Shown here one piece after another: positions 9,036 through 17,980 of a DNA stretch of 45,065 nucleotides. Position 1 is the stretch's first letter; every line of letters starts with the position of its first letter. The stretch comes from Candidatus Poribacteria bacterium (lineage in GTDB: Bacteria; Poribacteria; WGA-4E; GCA-2687025). Under the pieces are notes generated by a model, which made no database searches, was not told the DNA's origin, and saw only the letters and a program-made list of their open reading frames with translations. Location of the stretch: the NCBI GenBank assembly GCA_018644665.1, contig JABGQA010000131.1:1-45065 (forward strand), given 5' to 3'. Both the position numbers and the translations under genes were made by a program.

Positions 9036-9854
9036 TCAGCTTGGAAGAAACGACAGGAAGGACTTCTGGTGTTCCGGCGGGAGTTCGGCGGCCACGCGCC
9101 TTAGCGCCTGGGTTGCCAAGCTGCCGATGTCGCGATGGCGGTCATCGTCTCTCAGCGGCGCGGCTTCACCGGTCGCGGCGTTCGTCTGATACGAGAAGTA
9201 CCTATACTCGCTGTACTCCCAGCCTGCTGCTTCCACAAAGACGTGGGGATTCGTGTCGCTGTAGCAGAGCGCGCGTAGCTTGTCCCATGCGGCGAGTTCC
9301 TCGTGCAGACTGCCGACCCGGGCCTTGATGCTGTCGGGGCGGTCGCGCCGGCCGCAGCTACCAAGCTGGGCCTCCACGGCGCTCTCTTCATCCGGCCCTA
9401 TCCTGCCCTTGAGTTCGCTGAGTGTCCTCTCCCACGGGGTCAGCAGAAGGACGAACGTCTGCGTGTTGAATGGCCAGATCACGGGATCGCTACTCAGGAT
9501 CAGATGGAGTATGGGCGCGTAGACTTCCACGCGTCGCTGCCGGGCCGTCGAGTGGATGGATGGCAGGAACAGTACCTGCGGCCAGCCTCTCATCTCGAAC
9601 ACCGCCGTGTGGTCGCCGTACACCTGGATCGCACGGGTCTTGTCGGGGGATTCGATTCTCCGCGGCGCGGGCTCGTGCAGGTCGAGTATCCGACCAATCC
9701 CCTCTAACGCAGGCTTTGACAGGTAGTACATGTCGGAGCTGTCGCGGGGGTTGTCGCGGACACGGTGTGACTCCAGAACCGCGTCGGCCTGAATATACTC
9801 CGACAGCGGCGTTTTGCCCGTTCCCCCGGGGCCGACCAAAGCGAGGTTAGGCAT
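9036..9854 (-). CDS. P-loop NTPase of unknown role
   Basis: A 272-residue protein that begins with a strand and a Walker A motif, LALVGPGGTGKTPLSEYI. No textbook Walker B is clear; VLFLPSI or FVLLLTP may supply the second strand. LTPWERTLSELKGRIG resembles the helix after a nucleotide-base loop. No transmembrane helix is present. The ATG at 9854 has GGGGAG seven bases upstream. It is about 105 bases downstream of a CYTH-domain gene on the same strand, probably one transcript. AAA and CYTH domains are fused in the animal protein TTD14, so a functional pair is plausible but unproven. Family assignment below the P-loop level is not possible by eye. Confidence 0.7.
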   Translation of the reverse strand: MPNLALVGPGGTGKTPLSEYIQADAVLESHRVRDNPRDSSDMYYLSKPALEGIGRILDLHEPAPRRIESPDKTRAIQVYGDHTAVFEMRGWPQVLFLPSIHSTARQRRVEVYAPILHLILSSDPVIWPFNTQTFVLLLTPWERTLSELKGRIGPDEESAVEAQLGSCGRRDRPDSIKARVGSLHEELAAWDKLRALCYSDTNPHVFVEAAGWEYSEYRYFSYQTNAATGEAAPLRDDDRHRDIGSLATQALRRVAAELPPEHQKSFLSFLPS

Positions 9855-9959
9855 TCATCGTCTCCCCGTGAACGAGCGGTCGACGCACGGTGGATCCCTC
9901 CGTGAGTAACTGCGCAGGAAGTATGGTGGAGTATCGCCTTCCCGGCGTCATGCGCCGCC

Positions 9960-10799
9960 TCAGGCTGGCGGCCTAGAGCCAGACGCCCGACCCTTCAGCC
10001 CTTCGACCTGGGCGGAACGCCACGCGCTATGGTCCATCGACGGCGCACTTGGTGTTGCCGGCGCCGGTTCTTCGTCCGATCCGGGCACGTCGAACGCGTA
10101 CATACCACGTTCGTACTTGGAGTGGGAGTGGATCGCCAGTCCGTACTCCTCGGCCACGGCCTGGGCGAGCTGCTCTAGGAACAGCTCGCTGCCATCCTGC
10201 AATTCGAGCTCGAGTTCGTATTCGACCGCAAACCCGTCGTATCCGGGCATGCACGGCGTGTACTCAACCCGATCGAAGCAGACCTTTACCCTGGCTGCAG
10301 GGGACTCCAGAAGAGACGATGAACGACGGTTCGCGACCAGCAGCATCGGCGATATACGTTCGGGCCCGACCCACGGTATGGCGGCGCGGGCCGCCGGTGC
10401 GTCCAAGTCCTGTAGGAGACCATCTGTCAGCGCGTAGATGCCACGCCCGCCGATGTCGTCCTCAATCTCAACGCGGGTATGAGAGATCGTGGACGGGCGT
10501 TTGAAGGTCATCATGTGGGCGTCGCCCACCTGGCGATAGCGCAGCGACATGCCGCGGTGGAGTAGTGCGTAGGCTCCTGTATCGAAGTACAGATCGCGTT
10601 GCGGCGCTACGCGCACCGGTCCAAACGCGCACCCCGCGAGATGTCCTGCGGCCTGCATCCGATCAAGGACACGCTCGGCGGGCACGATGAACTTCACCTC
10701 GGTTTCCAACGGCATCCCCGCCTGAGCATCGGGGCGAGGGGCCACCGTGTCATTGGATTGGACTCGGTCAGCGTCCACGGATTTGGCGTGCTGTGGCAT
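9960..10799 (-). CDS. CYTH-domain protein (triphosphate tunnel fold)
   Basis: The CYTH fold binds triphosphates with divalent metal inside a beta tunnel; members include thiamine triphosphatase, class IV adenylate cyclase and polyphosphatases. Seen here: the opening ETEVKF, then LYFDT, LRYRQVG, a lysine in MTFKRP, EIEDDI, and the closing acidic strand AVEYELELEL followed by the HSHSKYERG region. Starts at 10799 (279 residues) or 10715 are possible; the upstream extension to 11003 lacks domain character. The C-terminal 40 residues are proline-rich and disordered. It precedes the P-loop NTPase on the same strand. Confidence 0.75.
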   Translation of the reverse strand: MPQHAKSVDADRVQSNDTVAPRPDAQAGMPLETEVKFIVPAERVLDRMQAAGHLAGCAFGPVRVAPQRDLYFDTGAYALLHRGMSLRYRQVGDAHMMTFKRPSTISHTRVEIEDDIGGRGIYALTDGLLQDLDAPAARAAIPWVGPERISPMLLVANRRSSSLLESPAARVKVCFDRVEYTPCMPGYDGFAVEYELELELQDGSELFLEQLAQAVAEEYGLAIHSHSKYERGMYAFDVPGSDEEPAPATPSAPSMDHSAWRSAQVEGLKGRASGSRPPA

Positions 10800-11589
10800 T
10801 GGTTCCGCCCTTCCGTACGTCGGCGCACGGCAGTAGGACGAGATCAGACCAGCCACGTGCGGCGGGTGGTCGATCCATCCCCCTGTATCCCATGAAGTCG
10901 CAAGGAAATCGTACGTGTGGACTGTAGGAAACACAAGCGCGCGTGGGCGCCTACGCGGAGCAGGGCAATCGCAGAGGCTCATATAGTGGCGACGGCTAGC
11001 CACCCCCGTCCTCCAGCTCTGGGATGGGCTGCGGCCTCGCGCATGCCTTGCTGACGCTAGTCCGACCCCGACGACGGAACAGGGGTGTGGGCAGGTCGCG
11101 CATGGGCGCGCGTTAGGGGAGGCGCCACGACGAATCCTGCAACTCGCCTCTCCTTACACGCGTTGCGTACCGTCGGCGGGTCGGTATGCGCTGCCTGATG
11201 GTGAGCGTCGTCCGCTCGGCCGTTGTCACGTCAGTGCGGCGTCGGATGCCGTCGCGTGTCGCGGTCTCTGCCTGGCGTCACGGGCTGCGGTCAGCGTGTT
11301 AGTGTCGCGAACACCGCAGGAAGTACTCCCTCCACGCCTTGCCCCAGCGTGAGGGAAGCCACATGACTTGGCGAGCAGGCGACCCGGGCGGCAATGTGCC
11401 CGCCGGGGTTGCTGATAGACGGTCCTACGGTGCCTTCACCGCGCTCGCCGAGGAGCCACTCGTAGAGGGGTGCAGACCACATGATTACGGGAATCGGAAC
11501 CGCGAGCCGCAGAGCTATCTATCGTCACAGGACGGTAATCCTGGCGGACCAGATCCGCCCGGGTAAGTCGACATGGGATCGGCAGACGC
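10800..11589. other. Long intergenic stretch, no gene seen
   Basis: About 790 bases without a convincing reading frame; the small frames at 11291-11482 and 11339-11566 overlap on opposite strands and show no motif. It probably contains decayed island DNA. No repeat or RNA fold was recognised. Confidence 0.5.
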
Positions 11590-12750
11590 CTAGCGTCCGG
11601 CGGACAGGTCTGCTTTGACCGCTCCCCAGGTCGTTGCGAGCTTCGCAGCCGGTCCAACCGATAGGGCAGGGATTCTGCCCATAGCACGCAGCACCATATC
11701 GCGTAGGGCGCCGCCTCCCCCGCCGCTCGCGATCCCCGCCGTCGACAGGCCGCTCTCCGGGTAGTAATGCATGGAGGCGGTGAAGCCGGGGATCGAACCC
11801 TCGTGTCCGACTGTTTTGCCCCGCTTTGTCGTGCTGTGCATTGTGCCCAGACTGTATGCATCACCCTCGAATGGCGTAAGCAACTCGTCGGTGGATTCAG
11901 CGCTGAGCACTTCGCCGCCGTACAGAGCCGCGGCCCACCGCGCTAGGTCACCAGCGGACGAGACCATACCCCCGGCAGTCCACGCCGCGGTCGCCCAGGA
12001 CGTGTAGGGTTTCGGAGCTGTGGGTGGGTCGGCGATGAGGTCAGGAACAGCGTCGCGACCGTCCATGTACGTGTCGCTCAATCCAAGCGGGTCGAGGAAA
12101 CGGTTGCGGATCTCGACCTCATACGTCTCCCCCGCTGCCTCTACGATCAGCCCGAGCAGTACGAATCCCGTGTTGCAGTAGGAATACCGCTCGCCGGGCT
12201 GGAAATGGACAGGTCGCCGCACGGACAGTTCCGCGACTTCTGCGGGATCCCATACTCTCGCGGGCTCTGCGTTGAGATTGATCCAGTCCGTAAAGCTGTC
12301 GAGGCCACTCCGATGACCGAGTAGGTGGCGGACTGTGATGTTCTCTCCGTTGGGCGCCAATCCCGGTAGCCATTGTTCAACGGAGTCCTCAAGGTTGAGT
12401 GTGCCTTCGTCAGACATGCTTAGGATTGTCGCCGCGGCGAACGTCTTACTAATGCTGGCAATCCTGCCAAGATGCTCGAGTCGCATCTCCTCGTTGGGGT
12501 CACGTCTTGCGTTGCCGCTCACGCCCTCCCAGAAGCCGTATTGCGGGTGAATGACCGCAACCATGCCCGCGTCCTCCATCCGGAACTTGTCATATGCCTC
12601 GTCGAGAGCCTGTTGCAGTTGGACAGCGTATTCCGCGGGCATCAGGGTCTGAGCGAGGGCTACGGAAGACCCTAGCGAAAGGGCTATCAGCAGACCAGTT
12701 GCCCACCGATACTTCGGAGACGCGATCGCATGTGTTCGCAAGATGCTCAT
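11590..12750 (-). CDS. Exported serine hydrolase, class C beta-lactamase family
   Basis: A 386-residue protein with a signal peptide (about 1-34, ending SSVALA-Q) and the penicillin-binding-protein-like serine hydrolase fold. The nucleophile motif SxxK is IASISKTF, the second motif YxN is YSYCNTGF, and the third is HEGS in place of KTG, which is usual in esterases and peptidases of this family. HLLGHRSGL is a further hallmark. It may be an esterase, D-aminopeptidase or unspecific hydrolase; antibiotic resistance cannot be inferred. The ATG at 12750 has GGAGG unusually close; a GTG at 12768 is an alternative. Confidence 0.88.
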   Translation of the reverse strand: MSILRTHAIASPKYRWATGLLIALSLGSSVALAQTLMPAEYAVQLQQALDEAYDKFRMEDAGMVAVIHPQYGFWEGVSGNARRDPNEEMRLEHLGRIASISKTFAAATILSMSDEGTLNLEDSVEQWLPGLAPNGENITVRHLLGHRSGLDSFTDWINLNAEPARVWDPAEVAELSVRRPVHFQPGERYSYCNTGFVLLGLIVEAAGETYEVEIRNRFLDPLGLSDTYMDGRDAVPDLIADPPTAPKPYTSWATAAWTAGGMVSSAGDLARWAAALYGGEVLSAESTDELLTPFEGDAYSLGTMHSTTKRGKTVGHEGSIPGFTASMHYYPESGLSTAGIASGGGGGALRDMVLRAMGRIPALSVGPAAKLATTWGAVKADLSAGR

Positions 12751-13302
12751 TCCTCCCGCACTTTCCACTAGTCACGCTGACGGCGACGACTTCCGTGCCC
12801 CATCTAAAACGGTAGGCCTCAAGCTACTGCGGTCAGCTACGTACCACGGCGGTGGCGGCCACGCGTCCGATGGCGCCGCGTGGCAATTCTGTCTGATATA
12901 TAGCAGACGCATTTGGCGCCGTGAATCCGTCACGCATATACAGGCCACATGCGAGGTCGTCGACGGCTCGTAAGCGCAAAGGGTTGTAGGCAGGGCCAGT
13001 GATCAAGCGGATGGATAGGCGTCTCCCGGGTGGTTCGACCGCGAATCGCCGCCGACGTCCACGTTTCCCGCACCCCACCAGGGTTCTGAGGGCGACGTTC
13101 AGCGATCGTCTCACAAAGGACGAGATCACGCCGGACTTGTGCTGAATCCCCGACGACTGATGTAGCGGTCGGCGGATCGAGGGTATTCAGAGCCTCTCCC
13201 CGGCGCGAACAGCCGCTCCTCGAGGGGTTTCGGGTCGCAGCGCCGCACCGGGAACTGGCCGAGTACGATGGCGCCGCGAGTGTAGTCCAGGGCGAGCGCG
13301 CG
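12751..13302. other. Intergenic with possible decayed 5' part of the WD40 gene
   Basis: No intact gene. The frame of the WD40 pseudogene stays open upstream of 13303 to at least about 13090 but lacks beta-propeller signatures, so it may be a decayed N-terminal part. The first part must hold the promoter of the serine hydrolase. Confidence 0.4.
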
Positions 13303-14400
13303 GTGGCCGCGTTCAGTCCAACGGATCCGCTGGTTGCGGATGAGCGGTCGAACGCGGTTGCGCTGCGCAATACCGAGACGGGCGAGTTGCATGGTGGGCC
13401 CCTGGCGCACGAGGGGAGGCCCGCTGACTTGGCGTTCAGTCCAGACGGCCGCACGCTGGTCGTCACCGACAGACGACGTGCATTGCACCTCTGGAACGTC
13501 GAGGACGGTACTCGGTCCAGACATTCGGAAGGGGCTTTGCCAATGGCGGTGGCGTTCACTCCGGATGGGTCGGGCATCTTCACACCGGAGCACGGGCCTG
13601 GTCGCGGGGGCGCCGTCAGCCTCGAGCTACGGGATCCCGCTGATGGCGGCTCGACCGTCTCTTCCAGTGATGTTCGACGTCTCTCGGGCCCTGGGGCAGT
13701 GGACTTCGATAGCGACGGCGAGCGCGTACTGCTCGCGGGTCATACCGGACATTCCTTGCTGTACAACGCGCAGGATATGGTGAGCATAGGGCGTCCAGTG
13801 CGTTGAGACGGACGTTCTCTCGCCGCCAGAATCGGACCCAACGACCGATTGGTTGTCACGACTTCGGGAGCTGGTTCTGCGCAACATTGGGCCATAGACA
13901 CTCACGAACCGATAGGCGGCCCCTTGCCCCATCGTAAGTGGGTGCGGTGGGTGAACTTCAGCCCGGATCGCAAGTACGTGGTCACCGGCTCGGAGGATAT
14001 GACCGCTCAGCTGTGGGATGTGGCTACCGGCAGGCGCGTGGCGGCGCCGCTCCGTCACACTAGCGCTGTACTAAGTGCGGAGTTCTCGCCGGACGGGAAG
14101 CACATTGCCACGGTGTCATCGCAGGGCTCGCGGCTGTGGAGCCTACCGGGGATACCGAAAAGCCTGTCCGAAGTACGGCGTCGCACAGCACTGGCAACGG
14201 GCACGCGCTTGACGAGAAGTGGTCCGATGGAATCCCTAAGCCATGCCGGTTGGCGAGCGATACGGGCGAACTCGTCTACAGCCGCAGAGACAGCGTTGAG
14301 TGATCCAGAACCGATTTCCAGCGGTCTGCCCCTCGGTTCACTTACAGATTTGAGCTTTCTCGGCCGGCATCGCGGGGCAGCTGCATCTCAAGAGCGTTAG
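13303..14400 (+). pseudogene. WD40 beta-propeller protein with an in-frame stop
   Basis: WD40-like blades are visible: LAFSPDGRTLVVTD with LHLWNVEDG, VAFTPDGSG, then WVNFSPDRKYVVTGSED with AQLWDVATG, and AEFSPDGKHIATVSSQG with RLW. A TGA at 13804-13806 interrupts the frame after GRPVR; the same frame resumes at once with DGRSLAAR and continues to 14400. The spacer GRPVR-stop-DG matches the repeated inter-blade pattern G-PLRH-G seen later (GGPLPHRK, AAPLRHTS), so the stop replaces a conserved position. Such propellers often follow kinase or caspase domains; none is left here. The C-terminal part after about 14160 no longer looks like propeller. Confidence 0.65.
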
Positions 14401-14515
14401 AGCGTCTCGCAGGTGGGGGAGGTTGTCGCGTGTCTTGTGACGACGGCAGAATGCTGCTTGTTCTTCCCTTCTGGCTGAAGAGCCGGACACCACCCAACGG
14501 CGCAAGGCGATTCAG

Positions 14516-15841
14516 ATGTACCTGGGATGCTCCGCGCGAGGACTGGCTGGATTGGTCGCATTCGCCATCGTTGTCGTGCCCGCAGTCGCCGGGACCGATG
14601 ACTGGCCGCAGTGGCGTGGTCCCTTGGGCACGGGCGTCGCGAGTGGCGGGGATCCTCCCGTGGAGTGGAGTGAGGATCGCAACATCCGGTGGAAGCGTCC
14701 AGTGCCGGGGACAGGGCATTCAACGCCGATTGTGTGGGGCGATCGCGTGTTCATCACCTCCGCGGTACCGTACGGTGATCCCCTGCCGCCCAGACACGAC
14801 GATGCCCACGGCTCCCATGACAGCGCGCCGATTACGCACCGGTACCGGTTCGTGGTCTTCGCGATTAGCCGTGAGAATGGGGACATCCAGTGGGAACGGA
14901 CGGTCCAGCGGGCGGTGCCGCATGAGGGTGGGCACTACACGGGAAGCCTCGCGTCCAATTCGCCTGTCACCGATGGTGAGCTTCTGTTCGCCTTCTTCGG
15001 CTCCCGCGGTTTGTATTGCCTGAGCCTTGACGGCGACCCGCGGTGGGACGTCGATCTCGGCGACAAGAGCACGCTTCACGCCCATGGCGAGGGCAGTTCG
15101 CCCGCGCTGCATGGCGACACAGTGGTCGTCAACTGGGATCACGAAGGGCAGTCCTTCGTTGTTGCCTTCGACAAGCGGACAGGTGATGAGCGATGGCGCA
15201 CCGTCCGCGACGAAGTCACGTCCTGGGCGACGCCGATCGTCGTCGAGCACGAAGGGCGATCGCAGGTCATCGTCAGTGGGACGAACCGGGTGCGCAGCTA
15301 CGACATGGCGACAGGCGACGTCATTTGGGAATGCGGTGGGCTGTCACGGAATGTCGTCGCATCGCCTGTCGCGGCGAACGGGATAGTCTATGCGGCCAGC
15401 AGCTATGACACGCGGGCGATGCTCGCCATACGCCTCGACGGGGCGGCGGGTGACATCACGGGTACCGACCAGGTCGTGTGGACCCGCACACGGCACACCC
15501 CTTACGTGCCATCACTACTGCTCTACGAGGACACGCTGTACTTTCTGCGCCACTATCAGGCGATTCTGTCGCGCGTGCGTGCAGATACCGGCGACGACAT
15601 CACCGGCCCGCTGCGTCTTGGGGGCATCCGCAACGTGTATGCCTCTCCGGTCGCGGCCTCGGACCGTGTGTACATCACCGACCTCAGCGGCGCCACACTG
15701 GTGCTCAGTCACGCCGAGGAACCGCAGATCCTGGCGCTGAATCATCTCGACGACGAGTTCAGTGCTTCAGCGGCCATCTCCGGTGGCGATCTGTTCCTAC
15801 GTGGACGCCGGTACCTGTACTGCATCGCGACGCAGCCATAG
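14516..15841 (+). CDS. Exported PQQ-type beta-propeller protein (BamB/YncE-like)
   Basis: A 441-residue protein with a signal peptide (about 1-25, VVVPAVA-G) directly followed by DWPQWRGP, the usual opening of the PQQ-like propellers common in Planctomycetes and related bacteria. Repeated blades contain G-I-WE or G-ERWRT turns: NGDIQWERTV, TGDERWRTV and TGDVIWECGG. The family binds no cofactor in most cases and acts as a periplasmic scaffold or oxidoreductase-like protein. ATG at 14516, with AAGG eight bases upstream. It is convergent with the candidate selenoprotein gene; both are exported, so a joint periplasmic role is possible. Confidence 0.85.
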   Translation: MYLGCSARGLAGLVAFAIVVVPAVAGTDDWPQWRGPLGTGVASGGDPPVEWSEDRNIRWKRPVPGTGHSTPIVWGDRVFITSAVPYGDPLPPRHDDAHGSHDSAPITHRYRFVVFAISRENGDIQWERTVQRAVPHEGGHYTGSLASNSPVTDGELLFAFFGSRGLYCLSLDGDPRWDVDLGDKSTLHAHGEGSSPALHGDTVVVNWDHEGQSFVVAFDKRTGDERWRTVRDEVTSWATPIVVEHEGRSQVIVSGTNRVRSYDMATGDVIWECGGLSRNVVASPVAANGIVYAASSYDTRAMLAIRLDGAAGDITGTDQVVWTRTRHTPYVPSLLLYEDTLYFLRHYQAILSRVRADTGDDITGPLRLGGIRNVYASPVAASDRVYITDLSGATLVLSHAEEPQILALNHLDDEFSASAAISGGDLFLRGRRYLYCIATQP

Positions 15842-15963
15842 CGAACTCAACATTGCCGCCGATTCGGTAGTTGTCAGGTCGCCCGGGGACGCGCATGTCC
15901 AGGGCTGGGGTTGCCGAGAACTCAACGTAGGGGCTCCACTGCTGAGTTCTGGGAGTGACGACC

Positions 15964-17286
15964 TCAGGACTCGCGGAAGTAGTCCCAGAGCACGAACTTA
16001 GGTGGGGTCAGGTTCCCAGGCGTGGGCGGCGGCAGTGCAAACGCGAACCCGATGGGGGCCGGTCCCAGATCCTCTGCCCGGAAGTTGTAGACGGTAGCGC
16101 CCCAGCGACTTCCCGTAGCCACCATGTCGAACCGCGCAAACCGCTGTTCTAAGGTGTCGTACACCAGGAATCCAGCGAGCTGGACATCAACTCCACGCTC
16201 CATGTCGACCTTGAAGCTCGAAAACAGATTCACACGATCCGACGGTGGTTGGACCAATCTCGCCTGCCCGGTCAGACGGATATCAACCTGCGCGCCATCG
16301 ACCTCTTCCACGCGGAGGGTCAGCTCCGCCTTCCTGATGCTGTCTGTCCTCCACGCCGGAGCTTCACCGCGCACCTGATCAACGAGATGGAATTGGGCGA
16401 CGCGGCGGACGACCTCGGGCGGTATCTCGTACTCGGTCCCCGGCGTCAGGTCGGTGGGCGCCAGCGCTGCGACTTCCGCCCCCGTGAGCCATACGTGATC
16501 GAAGTTGTGGCGGGACGTGTCGAACGTCAGGTCCCCCGATCTTGGTAGATCGCGCATGGTCTGACGGAGCGTCATACCTCCCTCGGGAAACGCGCGACGG
16601 TACCGAGCATCCGGCTCGTATACCGCAGGCACGGTGACGGCTCCGCCGTCTACATGTTCGGTCTGCCACTTGTCGATGGCAGCGCGGAGCATCTTGAGCA
16701 CGCGGTCGACGTTCGTTGTGTTGATGGAGGCAAGCAGTTCTCCATCGGCCGTTGCCGTGTACAGGCCCTGTCGCGTCGCGGTGGGCTTTGTCCTGCCTGC
16801 GTAGTGACCTTGCTCTGCGATCAGTCGGAAGAACTCGCCCTTCGCGTCCTTCTGCGACTGCGTGTACGAGCAGTTATCGGCTACGGGAACGAACTCTTCG
16901 GTCAGGATCTCGATCACGCGGTCATCGGAGAAGACGGACGCACGGCCCGTCACGCCGTTGTTTCACACGCAACCGAGGGGGTCGCCGTTCATCGCCCAGA
17001 TGAACAGTGGCTTGTCTTGCTCTGCCGCCTTGACGCGTCCGTTCCACAGGTCCGGTTCCCACGGGATACGGCGCCACTTCTCCTCGGTGGGGTCCGCCAT
17101 GACGTAGCGGTGGACCGTTCGGAACTGGTTCTCCGACTGGACTTCCGCGTCGACCGCGGCGATGACCGCCATCTGCCCTACGCTTTCGCGCAGTTGGCGC
17201 GCTCCGACATGTCCCTGCGTCGCCTGACCGGCCGCTACGCCACATATCACCGCAAACCCAGCCAGACCAACAGCCATGGCCTTCAT
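15964..17286 (-). CDS. Candidate selenoprotein: exported thioredoxin-like protein with in-frame UGA
   Basis: Read through a TGA at 16963-16965, one continuous 440-residue protein results, with the UGA at residue 108. The N terminus is a signal peptide (MKAMAVGL...CGVAAG). Residues about 90-150 look like a thioredoxin-type strand and active-site loop: DKPLFIWAMNGDPLGCV, then U, then NNGVTGRASVFSD and LTEEFVPVADN, as in proteins where a cysteine pair follows a beta strand. The motif is thus C-V-U. The UGA is followed by a bSECIS-like hairpin. The ATG at 17286 has GGAGG six bases before it. The C-terminal 290 residues form a second domain with no recognised name. If UGA is a plain stop, only a useless 107-residue fragment would result. 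No selenium genes are in the window. Confidence 0.7.
16933..16965 (-). promoter_or_regulatory. bSECIS-like hairpin after in-frame UGA
   Basis: On the minus strand, 11 bases after the UGA (16963-16965), a 7-bp stem GACGGGC/GTCCGTC (16945-16951 and 16933-16939, one G-U pair) closes a 5-base loop CGTGC. The loop holds a GU and begins 18 bases after the UGA, within the spacing known for bacterial SECIS elements that bind SelB. Confidence 0.55.
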
Positions 17287-17657
17287 ATGCGCCCTCCCTA
17301 CCACGCCGACGGATTGTCAACTCCTCGACAGCATAGGCTGCCGTGGTCCAGCCCCGCAAACGTCGCCGCCGGTTCGTCAGGCCCGGAATCCACGCGACGC
17401 CGCTCTCGCCCGTACTGCGAAGTTCCTGTTGGCGATCTGCGCGTCGGATGGCTGCGGGAGGCCCTCATCTCTTCGTGGTGAGCCACAGGGAGGCTCGATG
17501 CTCAGCGTCGGCGGCATGTGGACGGCGCCTCAGGGTACTGCCGGGGAGACAGAGGGGCGGCACGATGGTAAGCCATATTCAGGCAAGACCTCGAGAGACT
17601 CCCCCACGGACGACGTCCGCAACTCCTATCACCGGAGGATTCTAGCCAGCAGACATT
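17287..17657. other. Intergenic, no gene seen
   Basis: About 370 bases upstream of the candidate selenoprotein and up to the tRNA remnant. It must hold the promoter of that gene. No coding frame or repeat is convincing. Confidence 0.5.
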
Positions 17658-17705
17658 GTGCCTTCTGATCACTGGGTCGGGGGCCCGAGTCCTCGCGGGC
17701 GCGCC
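17658..17705 (+). pseudogene. Degenerate 3' part of tRNA-Arg(TCT)
   Basis: Forty-two of 48 bases match the intact tRNA-Arg from its anticodon stem to the CC of CCA (6866-6913), same orientation, including the stretch ATCACTGGGTCGGGGG. The D arm and 5' acceptor are missing and T-loop positions have changed, so it cannot be a working tRNA. This is the form expected for the distal att site of an island integrated at a tRNA gene. Confidence 0.8.
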
Positions 17706-17980
17706 GTCCGTGTAACCGAGTAGGCGTGTGCTCTCGACGTACCGCCGGAGGCCCGCGACAAGACGCCGCCAGCAAGATGTAAACGGCCGCAGGCGCCGCA
17801 GCCGCTGCAGGCCGCGCCGGAACAGAGGCGCCTACTGGTCCCGCGGCGGAGAGGGCGGGCTTGGGCCGTTCGCCGCCACGAAACTACGCGCGTCGGCCGG
17901 AGCTATTGGCACGCCGGGGATATGCTCGGGGCGGGCAGGCATGTCCGCCAACGCACGAACGACGTCAGCGGGGGAAGCGC

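Noticed and set aside
13804..13806. WD40 in-frame TGA as a second selenocysteine codon
   Set aside because: No redox motif, no hairpin at the right distance, and the position falls in a loop between blades. Simple nonsense change is likelier.
17658..17705. Second functional tRNA-Arg
   Set aside because: Lacks the 5' acceptor, D arm and intact T loop.
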